DNA from: Aquificota bacterium
GTDB taxonomy: Bacteria > Aquificota > Aquificia > Aquificales > Aquificaceae
Assembly: GCA_013153455.1 (NCBI GenBank)
Contig: JAADEK010000121.1
Coordinates: forward strand, 1 to 13,043
Length of the DNA: 13,043 bases
Direction of reading: 5' to 3'
The notes beneath the pieces were generated by a model. That model saw only the letters and a list, made by a program, of their open reading frames with translations, made no database searches and had not been told where the DNA came from. Positions 5,695-13,043 of this stretch are shown here, piece after piece. The position numbers were made by a program, and so were the translations under genes. Numbering within the stretch: the stretch's first letter is position 1; the number at the start of each line of letters is the position of its first letter.

Positions 5695-6818
5695 AGGCTC
5701 TTTTTCTTCCTCCTTATGTATGCGGGGATTTCTTCCTCTTCAAACGTCTCGGGAGGAGGGGGAGGCTCTTCCTTCTTTTCTTCCTTTTTCTCCTTCGCCT
5801 TCTCCTCGTTCTTTATAACCTTAAAGGTCTGGGAGGATATTGAAACCTCCTTTCCTTCTACCTCAAACTTCTCCTCCGGAAAGTCCGTCGCGACTATCGC
5901 AACCCTTATGAAGTCTTCCTTTTCGGGTTCAAAGACCGCACCGAAGATTATCTGAGCGTCGTCCGAGATACGCTCGTTTATACGCTCCATTACCTCCTCA
6001 ACGACGTCATACGGGACGTCCTCGGAAGTCCAGAGCGTAACCAGGAGCCTCCTCGCTCCCTCTATTGAGTTGCCCTCAAGGAGCGGGTTCGTTACCGCGC
6101 GCTCAACCGCAACGTCCGCCTTCTCCTCTCCCGTTCCCTCACCCATACCGATGATTGCAAGACCGCCGTTCTCAAGCGTCGTCTTCACGTCCGCAAAGTC
6201 AACGTTTATCTGAGCGTCCGTAACTACTATACTCGTTATACCCCTCACCGCGGTTGAGAGAACCGAGTCAACCTCCTTGAAGGCTTCCTTTATGCTCAAG
6301 CCCCTTCCCGCGAGCTCCGCTATCTTCTGGTTGTGGATAACTATGTAAGCGTCCGCGGACTCCTTGAGACGCTCAAGCCCCTTGAGGGCTATCTCCATCT
6401 TCTTCCTTCCCTCAAACTTAAACGGGAGAGTCGCTACCGCGACCGTGAGTATACCCATGTCCTTTGCGGTCTTGGCTATGACGGGAGCCGCTCCCGTTCC
6501 CGTTCCGCCCCCGAGACCCGTAGCTATGAAGACCATATCCGCATCCCTAAGTATCTCCTTTATCTTGTCTATATCCTCAAGCGCAGCCTCTTCCCCTATC
6601 TCGGGTCTTGCGCCCGCACCGAGTCCCCTCGTGACCTTCTCACCTATCTGTATCTTGTTCGGAACCTTCAAACTGCTCAGGTGCTGAACGTCGGTGTTTA
6701 CCGCGTAAAGCTCAACGCCCTCTATACCGTCCTCATACATACGGTTGACCGCGTTGCTACCGCCACCGCCAACACCGATAACCTTAATCCTACAAGGGTT
6801 TATAACTTCCACGTCCAT
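5691..6818 (-). CDS. ftsZ: Cell division protein FtsZ
   Basis: FtsZ is the tubulin-like GTPase that builds the division ring. Of 375 residues, about 1-315 form the GTPase core: IGVGGGGSNAVNRM (14-27), AVNTD (39-43), the tubulin signature GGGTGTG (103-109) and the T7 synergy loop NVDFAD (205-210), whose acidic residues complete the GTP site of the next subunit. A short charged linker (338-352, Lys/Glu rich) and a run of prolines lead to EIPAYIRRKKKSL, the conserved C-terminal peptide that binds FtsA. The ribosome binding site AGGAGGGGTG at 6832-6823 is strong, 4 nt before ATG, consistent with the high expression FtsZ needs. It lies 14 nt after ftsA and overlaps moaC by ATGA. Confidence 0.99.
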   Translation of the reverse strand: MDVEVINPCRIKVIGVGGGGSNAVNRMYEDGIEGVELYAVNTDVQHLSSLKVPNKIQIGEKVTRGLGAGARPEIGEEAALEDIDKIKEILRDADMVFIATGLGGGTGTGAAPVIAKTAKDMGILTVAVATLPFKFEGRKKMEIALKGLERLKESADAYIVIHNQKIAELAGRGLSIKEAFKEVDSVLSTAVRGITSIVVTDAQINVDFADVKTTLENGGLAIIGMGEGTGEEKADVAVERAVTNPLLEGNSIEGARRLLVTLWTSEDVPYDVVEEVMERINERISDDAQIIFGAVFEPEKEDFIRVAIVATDFPEEKFEVEGKEVSISSQTFKVIKNEEKAKEKKEEKKEEPPPPPETFEEEEIPAYIRRKKKSL

Positions 6819-6832
6819 AATACACCCCTCCT

Positions 6833-8083
6833 TTAGAGTAAATCCTCAAAAAGGCTCCTGAACTTGTCAACGATACCCTTGAAAAAGCCCGACTTCTTCT
6901 TGTTCGGCGACTCCGCGAGCTCAAAACCGCTTGACAGGAAGCCCTGCTTCAGAAGACCGACGACGGTTGAGTATCTCGGGTCGTCAACCCTCTCCTTTAG
7001 CCCTATTATCCCCGACGGTCTCCCTATACGAACGGGGAGGTTCGTCTTGTCCTCTATGAGCTCCTTGAGTCCCCTAAGGTTAGCGCTACCTCCCGTTATC
7101 ACTATACCGCTGTTTATGAGACTGAGCTTCCCTCCCCTCCTTTCTATATCCCTCACCACGTGGTCAAAAATCTCCTCAACCCTGCTCTGGATTATCTCCG
7201 CTATATACTTTTTCTGAATGGGTATCTCCCTGTTCTCACCCCTCGGCTTTATCTTTATCGTCTCTTCCTCCCTCACGTTCTTCACGTATGCCTCACCGTG
7301 CTTTACCTTTAGCTTTTCCGCCTCCTCGTTGTCTATCTTCAGCATATAACTGAGGTCTTTCGTTATGTTTATACCCCCAAAAGGGACAACTCCGGTTATG
7401 TAGGGTCTGCCCTCAAGAAAGAGTGTGTAGTCCGTGAGCCCCGCTCCTATATCAAGAACCAGAACACCGTCCTCCTTTTCGTCGGTTGTGAGAACCGCGT
7501 CCGCGGACGCTATAGCGTTCACGGACCGGTTTACGGGCGAAAGACCCACCTCGGTGATAGCCTTCTCAAGGTTCCTTATTATCGTCGTGCTCACCTTAAC
7601 GACGTGAACCTCCGCGGAAAGCTTAGAACCCACAAGCCCCAGCGGGTTCTTAACCTCCCCCTGCTCGTCAAGGATATACTTCCTCGGTATGTAATAAACA
7701 ATCTCGTATCCGTCCTCCTTGCTCTTCATAAGACACCTGTCAAGGAGCCTGTTTATGTGGCTCTCCTCTATCTCCGCGGAACCCGAGGAAATCGTTATCG
7801 TGTCCTTCACGTTCTGACTCTTCACCGTCTCGTTCTTAAGCGTCCCCCCCGAAATCCCGTATATAACCTCCCTTACCTTTACGCCAGCCATCTCCTCCGC
7901 GTCTTTAAGAGCCTTGAGGATACTCGCCTTTGCCTCCGCGAGGTCGTTTATAACACCCTTCTGTATACCGCGCGCGCGCGTCTCACCAAAACCGAGAATA
8001 TGTATATCCCCGTAGCTATCCCTCTCTCCGATAAGGTAGACTATCTTCTGCGTTCCCACGTCAAGCGCAGCCAAACGTTTCAT
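6833..8083 (-). CDS. ftsA: Cell division protein FtsA
   Basis: FtsA is the actin-like ATPase that ties FtsZ filaments to the membrane and recruits later divisome proteins. The 416 residues show ALDVGTQK (6-13) as the first phosphate loop, the 1C subdomain at about 80-165, DIGAGLTDYT (211-220) as the second phosphate loop and VITGGSANLRG (328-338) near the adenosine site. The C-terminus SGFFKGIVDKFRSLFEDLL (398-416) is an amphipathic helix, the normal membrane anchor. Start ATG is 6 nt after the ftsQ stop, with GAGG just upstream. A CG dinucleotide run in the gene (7969-7980) encodes part of TRARG. Confidence 0.98.
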   Translation of the reverse strand: MKRLAALDVGTQKIVYLIGERDSYGDIHILGFGETRARGIQKGVINDLAEAKASILKALKDAEEMAGVKVREVIYGISGGTLKNETVKSQNVKDTITISSGSAEIEESHINRLLDRCLMKSKEDGYEIVYYIPRKYILDEQGEVKNPLGLVGSKLSAEVHVVKVSTTIIRNLEKAITEVGLSPVNRSVNAIASADAVLTTDEKEDGVLVLDIGAGLTDYTLFLEGRPYITGVVPFGGINITKDLSYMLKIDNEEAEKLKVKHGEAYVKNVREEETIKIKPRGENREIPIQKKYIAEIIQSRVEEIFDHVVRDIERRGGKLSLINSGIVITGGSANLRGLKELIEDKTNLPVRIGRPSGIIGLKERVDDPRYSTVVGLLKQGFLSSGFELAESPNKKKSGFFKGIVDKFRSLFEDLL

Positions 8084-8089
8084 AGCTCC

Positions 8090-8734
8090 TCACCTTAAAA
8101 GTATAAAACTTTTATATCTCATATCTATTTCCCTGTGCTCACCTCCCAAACGCCCGAGCCTCTCAAGGAGAAGAAGCTCCTTTTCCCCTATACTGTCCGC
8201 GGGCGGAAGGATTAAGCGCCTCCCGCGGTCAAGGACGAGCGTCTTGTTTCCAAGAACCCTCACCTCCCTCCCGTATGACAGGAGGGAAAGGACGAGAGCC
8301 TTCGCGGGCAGGAACCTCTCCTCTGACTTCACAACTATCAAATAACCCGGCTTTTGATTCTCATCAAAGAAAATTACCCCTTCGGGGTCTATAAGAAGCT
8401 CCTTCCCGCTCATAAAGACGCGGGCGAGGGCTTCCCTCCTGTTCAGGAAAAGCTCAACAACGCTCCCCTCAAAGGAAAAGCGCCTCCTCAACTCAACGGA
8501 CTCAAACCTGTTTGAGAAAAGCTCGTTTAACCTGCGGAGTAAAATATCTTCCGGCAAAAATAAAAGACGCCTACCGAGGCGGGCGATTTCCTCCTCAAGA
8601 ACGGGAAACTCGGACTCCTTTACGCCGTAGACCTCTACCCTTTTTAACTCAAAGAGGGGAATCTTAAAGAGCAATATACCGAAGATGTAGATGAGCAAGA
8701 GGGTAATCAGAATTAAACCCGTAAATCCACGCAA
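8090..8734 (-). CDS. ftsQ: Cell division protein FtsQ (POTRA domain)
   Basis: FtsQ is a single-pass membrane protein that links FtsB/FtsL to the divisome. The 214-residue protein has a short cytoplasmic tail, one transmembrane helix (about 5-23), then FELKRVEVYGVKE (28-40), the entry strand of a POTRA domain, with LPEDILLRRLNELF following, and a beta-rich domain ending at about residue 180. Sequence similarity in this family is low, so the call rests on topology, the POTRA start and position between ddl and ftsA. The start codon is TTG (8734-8732), supported by a GGAGG ribosome binding site 5 nt upstream; no ATG suits. It follows ddl by 11 nt. Confidence 0.92.
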   Translation of the reverse strand: MRGFTGLILITLLLIYIFGILLFKIPLFELKRVEVYGVKESEFPVLEEEIARLGRRLLFLPEDILLRRLNELFSNRFESVELRRRFSFEGSVVELFLNRREALARVFMSGKELLIDPEGVIFFDENQKPGYLIVVKSEERFLPAKALVLSLLSYGREVRVLGNKTLVLDRGRRLILPPADSIGEKELLLLERLGRLGGEHREIDMRYKSFILLR

Positions 8735-8745
8735 TATTCCCTCCC

Positions 8746-9615
8746 TTATGAAATTATTATACGGATAAGTTCGGTGAAGTCTATCCCCTTCGCCCTTGCT
8801 GCCATGGGGAGAAGACTCAACTCTGTCATACCCGGTATCGTGTTGACCTCAAGAAAGAAAGGCTCACCCTCCTCCGAAAGCCTAAAATCAATACGTGCAA
8901 AATCCCTAAGACCGAGCAATTCCCATATTTTTAAGGAAATTTCGTGAAGTTTCCTGACAACTTCCTCCTCATCAACGATTACATACTCGCTCATACCCTT
9001 CGTATACTTAGCCTCGTAATCGTATATACCCCTTTTTGGTTTTATCTCAACAACCGGGAGGGGTTCACCCTTCAGGACACCAACCGTAAGCTCCCTTCCC
9101 CTTATAAACCTCTCAACGATAACCTTCCTCGGAAGAAGCTCCCTCACCCTTGAAAGGAGTTCCTCCTCGCTTCCCACGACCGAAAGCCCTACGCTTGAAC
9201 CCTCACACGCGGGCTTCACAACCGCGGGGAAAAAGGGAAAAACCTTTTTCCGAAGGTCTTCCTCGCTTTTATACGTCTCCCATTCAGGCGTCCTTATCCC
9301 CTCCGATAGGAGAACCCTCTTCGTTATATCCTTGTCAATGCAAACCGCGCACGCGGTCGGACCGGAACCCGTGTATGGAATCCCGAGGAGCTCAAGCATA
9401 CCCTGAACGCTCCCGTCCTCTCCCGGAGAGCCGTGGAGGGCTATAAAGACCTTATCGGGCTTCAGCTCAAGCAGGGTCTTTGGAAGCTCGGGTGTGAGGT
9501 CAAGCTCAAAAACCTCGTGTCCCAGACGCCTGAGCGCTCCCGCTACAGCCCTCCCGCTCTTTAGGGAAATCTCACGCTCCGAGGAGCTTCCACCCATCAA
9601 AACCGCTATCCTCAA
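8746..9615 (-). CDS. ddl: D-alanine--D-alanine ligase
   Basis: Ddl joins two D-alanines using ATP for the peptidoglycan stem. The ATP-grasp protein is 289 residues, of the short Ddl type. Motifs: MRIAVLMGGSSSEREISL (1-18), LHGSPGEDGSVQG (60-72), KPACEGSSVG (134-143), YDYEAKY (198-204) and FLEVNTIPGMTELSLLP (254-270), which carries metal and D-Ala ligands. The start is TTG at 9615-9613: an exact AGGAGGTGA lies 6 nt upstream and the family's RIAVLMGG begins right there. The first 44 nt therefore also encode the end of murB in another frame. ATG at codon 7 would remove the first strand. Confidence 0.98.
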   Translation of the reverse strand: MRIAVLMGGSSSEREISLKSGRAVAGALRRLGHEVFELDLTPELPKTLLELKPDKVFIALHGSPGEDGSVQGMLELLGIPYTGSGPTACAVCIDKDITKRVLLSEGIRTPEWETYKSEEDLRKKVFPFFPAVVKPACEGSSVGLSVVGSEEELLSRVRELLPRKVIVERFIRGRELTVGVLKGEPLPVVEIKPKRGIYDYEAKYTKGMSEYVIVDEEEVVRKLHEISLKIWELLGLRDFARIDFRLSEEGEPFFLEVNTIPGMTELSLLPMAARAKGIDFTELIRIIIS

Positions 9616-10465
9616 CGAGCTTCACCTCCTCCTCAAGACTCACACCGAGCTCCTCCCTTACCCTCTCCTTCGCCAAGGAAACGAGCTCAAGAACCTCACC
9701 GAAACACGCATCCCCGTAGTTTACGAGGAAGTTCGCGTGTTTTTCCGAAAACCCGACCCTCCCGAGACGAAAACCCCGAAAACCCGCAAGCTCAAGGAGT
9801 CTTCCCGCGAAATCACCCTTCGGGTTTTTGAACGTAGAACCGCTCGTTCTGGCACCGAGGGGTTGTGAGAGTGAGCGCCTTCTTCTGAGCGTCTCGTATC
9901 GTTCCCTGACGCTACCCTTCTCTCGCCGAAACTTGAAGCGCGCCCTCACCAGAACCCCGAGCTTCGGGAAAGGCGACCCCCTGTAGCGAAAATCTATCTC
10001 CTCCTTTTTAAGAGCTACCCTCTCACCTTCCCACGTTATCAGCTCAACCTCCTCAACGAACTCCGATATCTCCGTCCCGAAAGCCCCCGCGTTCATAGCA
10101 AGCGCCCCGCCGACGCTCGCGGGAAAGCCCGAAAGCTTGTATACACCCGCGAGGTTTTCCGAAAGCGAGAGCTTCACGAGCTCGCGAAGTGGAGTCCCGC
10201 ACAGGGCGTCAACGGTGAAAGTGTCGCCCTCTTCCTTTACGCTCATACCGCTCATGTATCGGGTGAGTATGACGAGCCCTCCTATGTCCCCGAGTATCGT
10301 GTTTGAGCCACCCCCGAGAACCAAAACGGGCACGTCAAGCGCCCGCGACATCTCTATCGCTTCCTTTAGCTCTTTCGGGCTTCCGGGTTTTGTGAGAAAC
10401 TTCGCCTGCCCCCCTACGCGTATCGTCGTAAAAGCCCGAAGGGGAACGTCCCTTTCTACCTCCAT
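9572..10465 (-). CDS. murB: UDP-N-acetylenolpyruvoylglucosamine reductase
   Basis: MurB reduces UDP-GlcNAc-enolpyruvate to UDP-MurNAc with NADPH and FAD. The 297-residue protein shows the FAD-binding LGGGSNTIL (50-58), GFPASVGGALAMNAGAFG (113-130), YRGSPFP (161-167, Arg162 likely catalytic), SGSTFKNP (208-215) with the proton-donating Ser210, SEKHANFLVN (240-249) and LEEEVKLV (277-284), whose Glu280 fits the last catalytic residue. The short form with FKNP is the type II group. It is the first gene of the minus-strand block, divergent from the phosphohexomutase. No ribosome binding site precedes the ATG. Its last 44 nt overlap ddl. MurC, often adjacent, is absent. Confidence 0.98.
   Translation of the reverse strand: MEVERDVPLRAFTTIRVGGQAKFLTKPGSPKELKEAIEMSRALDVPVLVLGGGSNTILGDIGGLVILTRYMSGMSVKEEGDTFTVDALCGTPLRELVKLSLSENLAGVYKLSGFPASVGGALAMNAGAFGTEISEFVEEVELITWEGERVALKKEEIDFRYRGSPFPKLGVLVRARFKFRREKGSVRERYETLRRRRSLSQPLGARTSGSTFKNPKGDFAGRLLELAGFRGFRLGRVGFSEKHANFLVNYGDACFGEVLELVSLAKERVREELGVSLEEEVKLVEDSGFDGWKLLGA
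9622..9630 (-). promoter_or_regulatory. Strong ribosome binding site deciding the ddl TTG start
   Basis: AGGAGGTGA on the mRNA strand lies inside the murB coding region, 6 nt before the TTG of ddl. It is fully complementary to the conserved 3' end of 16S rRNA and explains initiation at a weak start codon within the upstream gene. Confidence 0.8.
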
Positions 10466-10482
10466 ATATACAATAGAGTATT
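10466..10482. promoter_or_regulatory. 17-bp divergent start region (murB / phosphohexomutase)
   Basis: Only 17 bp separate two divergent ATGs. On the plus strand TACAAT (10469-10474) resembles a -10 box, 8 nt before the ATG. On the minus strand CATAAT (10485-10480) does so and overlaps the other gene's start codon. Any -35 contacts and regulator sites must lie inside coding sequence; I see no good -35 match. Neither gene has a Shine-Dalgarno sequence. Promoters are inferred. Confidence 0.5.
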
Positions 10483-11859
10483 ATGATTAAGTTCGGAACG
10501 GACGGGTGGAGGGCGAGGATAGCTGAGGAGTTCACGTTTGACAACGTGAGGAGGGTCTCCCTCGCGCACGCGAGCGTCCTGAAGGGGGAAAACCTTTCCC
10601 GCGTTTTGGTGGGCTACGATTGGCGTTTTCGCTCCGAGGACTTCGCGCTCAGCGTCTTTAGGGTTATGAAGTCCGAAGGGCTTGAGGTTCGCCTCGCGGG
10701 TAGCGCCTGCACTACCCCCATGGTCTCCTTCGGTGTTAAATACCTCGGATACGACGGGGGGGTTATGATTACCGCGTCTCACAACCCTCCCCAATACAAC
10801 GGATACAAGATAAAGGAAAAGTTCGGGGGTTCCGCCACGCCCGAATTCATACGCAAGGTTGAGAAAGCCCTCTCTTCCGTCGGTGAGCCAAAGGAGGCAC
10901 CCTACGAGCCCGAATATCAGGAGCTGAGGAAGCACTACGTTGAGAAGGTGAGGAGTTTCTTTGATTTAGACCTGTTTCGTGAGAGGGAGATGCTCGTGGT
11001 TCACGACCCGATGCACGGAACCGCTTCGGGACTTCTTGAGTATATACTTAGGGACACGAAGGTAAGCGTTGTGAGCATACGAAAGAACAGGGACCCCCTC
11101 TTTGGGGGAAATCCCCCGGAGCCTATAGAGAGGTATATGGGTATCACAAAGGAAAAGGTGAGGGCGCTCGGGGCGGGCTTGGGTATAGCTAACGACGGGG
11201 ACGGGGACCGCATAGCCCTCGTTGACGAAAGGGGAAACTACGTAAACACACAGCTCATATACGCGCTATTACTGCTTCACGTTCTTGAGAACAAGGGGAT
11301 GAGGGGGCTTGTCGTGAAGACGGTATCAACGACATACCTCGCGGAGAGGATAGCTCAAGCCTTCGGTGTCCCTATACGTGAGGTCGGTGTGGGCTTTAAG
11401 AACATAAACGAGGTTCTCCTGAGCGGGGAGAGGGTTGTATTCGGGGGTGAGGAGAGCGGTGGATACGGGTTTCCCCACTTTTTGCCAGAAAGGGACGGTA
11501 TTTTCTCAGCCCTTAATATCCTTGAGCTTTTATACCTGAAGGGCAAGAGCTTGTCGGAGGTCATAAGGGAGATTGAGGAGCGCTTTGGTTCCTCCAGTTA
11601 TGCGCGCGTTGACCTGAGGGCGGACGAGCGCGCAAAGGGGAGGATTGAGGAGCTCAAGAAAAACCCACCCGAAAGGGTGGGTTCTTTTGTTGTAAAGGAC
11701 GTGATAACTATAGACGGTGTTAAGTTTGTGTTCGGGGACGGGTCTTGGCTCCTTATGAGGGCGTCCGGAACGGAGCCTTTGATTCGTGTATACGCGGAAA
11801 GTCCGAACGAGGAACGGACGCGTGAGCTACTTTCCGCGGGTGAGGAGCTTGTAAAATAA
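10483..11859 (+). CDS. Phosphoglucomutase/phosphomannomutase family protein (alpha-D-phosphohexomutase)
   Basis: These enzymes move phosphate between C1 and C6 of hexose phosphates and feed sugar-nucleotide synthesis. The 458 residues contain all four family sites: FGTDGWR (4-10), the phosphoserine loop [14 protein letters not shown] (97-110, Ser99), the magnesium loop DGDGDR (238-243), the sugar-binding [10 protein letters not shown] (321-330) and the phosphate-binding [12 protein letters not shown] (426-437). Whether glucose, mannose or glucosamine phosphate is preferred cannot be told; GlmM is less likely because its active loop usually lacks the PPQYNG spelling. It begins a plus-strand set with ppa and kpsF/kdsD. 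No ribosome binding site precedes the ATG. A perfect hairpin lies within codons 394-401. Confidence 0.95.
   Translation: MIKFGTDGWRARIAEEFTFDNVRRVSLAHASVLKGENLSRVLVGYDWRFRSEDFALSVFRVMKSEGLEVRLAGSACTTPMVSFGVKYLGYDGGVMITASHNPPQYNGYKIKEKFGGSATPEFIRKVEKALSSVGEPKEAPYEPEYQELRKHYVEKVRSFFDLDLFREREMLVVHDPMHGTASGLLEYILRDTKVSVVSIRKNRDPLFGGNPPEPIERYMGITKEKVRALGAGLGIANDGDGDRIALVDERGNYVNTQLIYALLLLHVLENKGMRGLVVKTVSTTYLAERIAQAFGVPIREVGVGFKNINEVLLSGERVVFGGEESGGYGFPHFLPERDGIFSALNILELLYLKGKSLSEVIREIEERFGSSSYARVDLRADERAKGRIEELKKNPPERVGSFVVKDVITIDGVKFVFGDGSWLLMRASGTEPLIRVYAESPNEERTRELLSAGEELVK
11662..11683. terminator. Terminator-like hairpin inside the phosphohexomutase gene
   Basis: AACCCACCC (11662-11670) pairs perfectly with GGGTGGGTT (11675-11683) around a GAAA tetraloop. 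T-rich sequence follows on both strands (CTTTTGTT on plus, TTTTTCTT overlapping the stem end on minus). It has the form of a Rho-independent terminator, yet lies 59 codons before the end of the gene. The structure is observed; termination or attenuation is unproven. Confidence 0.4.
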
Positions 11860-11876
11860 TACTCGGAGGTCAGAGG

Positions 11877-12413
11877 ATGGGATACAAGGAGCTTCCCCCG
11901 GGTAAGAATCCTCCCGAGGATATATACGTTGTTGTTGAGATACCGCAGGGTAGTGCGGTGAAATACGAGCTTGATAAGGACTCGGAGGTTATATTCGTTG
12001 ACCGCTTTTTGTTCACCGCTATGTATTACCCCTTTAACTACGGTTTTATACCCCAAACGCTCGCGGACGACGGTGACCCGGTTGACGTTTTGGTCGTCTC
12101 AAGGGAGCCCGTTGTCCCGGGAGCTGTTATGAGGTGCAGACCCATAGGTATGCTTGAGATGAGGGACGAGGAGGGTATAGATACGAAGCTCATAGCGGTT
12201 CCTCACGAGAAGCTTGACCCCACGTATGCGGACGTAAAGACCGTAGACCAACTCCCGGAGATAGTGAGGGAGAAGATAAAGCATTTCTTTGAGCACTATA
12301 AGGAGCTTGAGCCGGGCAAGTGGGTGAAGGTGGAAAGCTGGAAGGGTCTTCAGGACGCGATTGAGGAGATAAAGAGGGGTATAGAGAACTACAAGAAAGC
12401 GAAAGGTGAGTAA
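11877..12413 (+). CDS. ppa: Soluble inorganic pyrophosphatase (family I)
   Basis: The enzyme splits pyrophosphate to two phosphates and drives biosynthetic reactions forward. The 178-residue length is usual. The signature [10 protein letters not shown] is at 64-73. The metal-binding aspartates fall at Asp65, Asp67, Asp70, Asp97 and Asp102, the same numbers as in the E. coli enzyme as I recall it; Lys29, Arg43 and Tyr55 also match. A GGAGGT ribosome binding site lies 7 nt before the ATG, 17 nt after the phosphohexomutase stop. The 3' end overlaps the next gene by 8 nt. Confidence 0.98.
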   Translation: MGYKELPPGKNPPEDIYVVVEIPQGSAVKYELDKDSEVIFVDRFLFTAMYYPFNYGFIPQTLADDGDPVDVLVVSREPVVPGAVMRCRPIGMLEMRDEEGIDTKLIAVPHEKLDPTYADVKTVDQLPEIVREKIKHFFEHYKELEPGKWVKVESWKGLQDAIEEIKRGIENYKKAKGE

Positions 12414-13043
12414 GGAAGAGATATTAAAGCTCGGAAGGGGAGTTATCCTTGAGGAGGCAAGGGCGCTCCGCAGGCTCGCGGACTCGCTTGATGAGAACTT
12501 CGTCCGCGCGGTTGAGCTTATCCTCTCTTGCGAGGGTAAGGTAGTCCTCACCGGTATAGGTAAATCGGGTCATATAGCGAGGAAGATTTCATCAACGTTC
12601 TCAAGCACCGGGACGCCCTCGGTTTTCCTTCATCCCGCGGAGGCTCTCCACGGCGACCTCGGTCTTGTTGACAGGAAAGACCTCGTCATAGCTATATCAA
12701 ACAGCGGGGAGAGCGAGGAGGTCCTGAAGCTCATCCCTTACTTTAAGCTTCACAATAACCCTATTATAGGTATAACCGCGAAGCCCGACTCTTCGCTCGC
12801 AAAGAGGAGCGACATCGTTCTGAGGATACCCCTTGAGGAAGAGGCGGGTCCCCTCGGTCTTGCTCCGACGACCTCCGCGGTTCTTACGCTCGCTCTCGGG
12901 GACGCCCTTGCCATGGCTGTTATGAAGTTAAGGGGTTTTAAGGAGGAGGACTTCGGGAAGAGACACCCCGCGGGCGCCCTCGGTAGGAAGCTCAGGCTCG
13001 TGAGGGACCTCCAGCACACGGGTGAGGAGCTTCCTCTCGTTCG
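12406..13043 (+). CDS. kdsD: Arabinose-5-phosphate isomerase, KpsF/GutQ/KdsD family (partial)
   Basis: The frame begins with GTG at 12406-12408 and runs off the right edge after 212 full codons. It converts ribulose 5-phosphate to arabinose 5-phosphate, the first step to KDO of lipopolysaccharide. An SIS domain is complete: [60 protein letters not shown] and [21 protein letters not shown], whose His corresponds to the catalytic His193 of E. coli KdsD. The last residues ([11 protein letters not shown]) begin the expected CBS domains. Family EACP reads EAGP here and HPGG reads HPAG. GTG is chosen because it places SKEEILKLG at the normal N-terminus and overlaps ppa by 8 nt; no good ribosome binding site is seen. 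KdsD rather than GutQ or KpsF is inferred. Confidence 0.93.
   Translation, partial: MSKEEILKLGRGVILEEARALRRLADSLDENFVRAVELILSCEGKVVLTGIGKSGHIARKISSTFSSTGTPSVFLHPAEALHGDLGLVDRKDLVIAISNSGESEEVLKLIPYFKLHNNPIIGITAKPDSSLAKRSDIVLRIPLEEEAGPLGLAPTTSAVLTLALGDALAMAVMKLRGFKEEDFGKRHPAGALGRKLRLVRDLQHTGEELPLV

Noticed and set aside
6333..6836. Plus-strand 167-codon ORF opposite ftsZ
   Set aside because: Shadow of ftsZ; long open antisense frames are expected with this codon bias.
7969..7980. CG dinucleotide repeated six times in ftsA, possible Z-DNA or slippage site
   Set aside because: Short, and fully explained by the codons for TRAR; nothing suggests phase variation in an essential gene.
7604..8098. 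Plus-strand 164-codon ORF opposite ftsA
   Set aside because: Shadow of ftsA with no recognisable domain and no start signals.
9228..9251. 9-bp inverted repeat GGAAAAAGG/CCTTTTTCC in ddl
   Set aside because: A/T-rich low-complexity codons for KVFPFFP account for it; no T-run follows outside the stem.
1..13043. Mobile elements, CRISPR arrays, toxin-antitoxin or defence genes
   Set aside because: None seen: no transposase, direct-repeat array, tRNA-adjacent junction or composition break in either strand.

Overview
The window looks like a chromosomal segment from a thermophilic Gram-negative bacterium, most probably of the Aquificaceae (Aquifex/Hydrogenobacter/Hydrogenivirga type). This is inferred from the protein style (Lys/Glu-rich, heavy use of ATA for Ile and AGG for Arg), the extreme gene compaction, and a murB-ddl-ftsQ-ftsA-ftsZ block that, as I recall, is also grouped in Aquifex. 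No 16S gene or other marker is present to fix the genus. No mobile element, CRISPR array, tRNA or rRNA is visible, and no stretch over 300 bases lacks a gene.

Layout. Position 1-88 (minus) is the start of a yicC-family gene running off the left edge. A 26-bp gap containing a 14-bp palindrome separates it from a possible 58-residue membrane ORF on the plus strand (115-291). From 10465 down to 243 (minus) lies one uninterrupted block of 12 genes: murB, ddl, ftsQ, ftsA, ftsZ, moaC, ubiX, a cupin, a GT39-type glycosyltransferase, an uncharacterised membrane-anchored protein, thpR and purM. Gaps inside it are at most 14 nt and several junctions overlap, so a single operon of about 10.2 kb is likely. 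A 17-bp gap then separates murB from a divergent plus-strand set: a phosphohexomutase, inorganic pyrophosphatase, and a KpsF/KdsD arabinose-5-phosphate isomerase cut by the right edge.

Biology. The left operon joins peptidoglycan precursor synthesis (MurB, Ddl), the divisome (FtsQ, FtsA, FtsZ), cofactor synthesis (MoaC for molybdenum cofactor, UbiX for prenylated FMN), envelope glycosylation (GT39), RNA processing (ThpR) and purine synthesis (PurM). The right set fits envelope sugar supply: hexose-phosphate interconversion, pyrophosphate removal and the first step to KDO.

Most of the window is housekeeping. The points worth a second look are two very short divergent start regions whose four first genes lack ribosome binding sites (possible leaderless mRNAs), a MoaC with an unexplained C-terminal domain of about 110 residues, a protein that looks like a PHP-family phosphoesterase without its metal ligands, terminator-like hairpins inside coding regions, a start codon in the loop of a hairpin, and an excess of the hexamer GTATAC.
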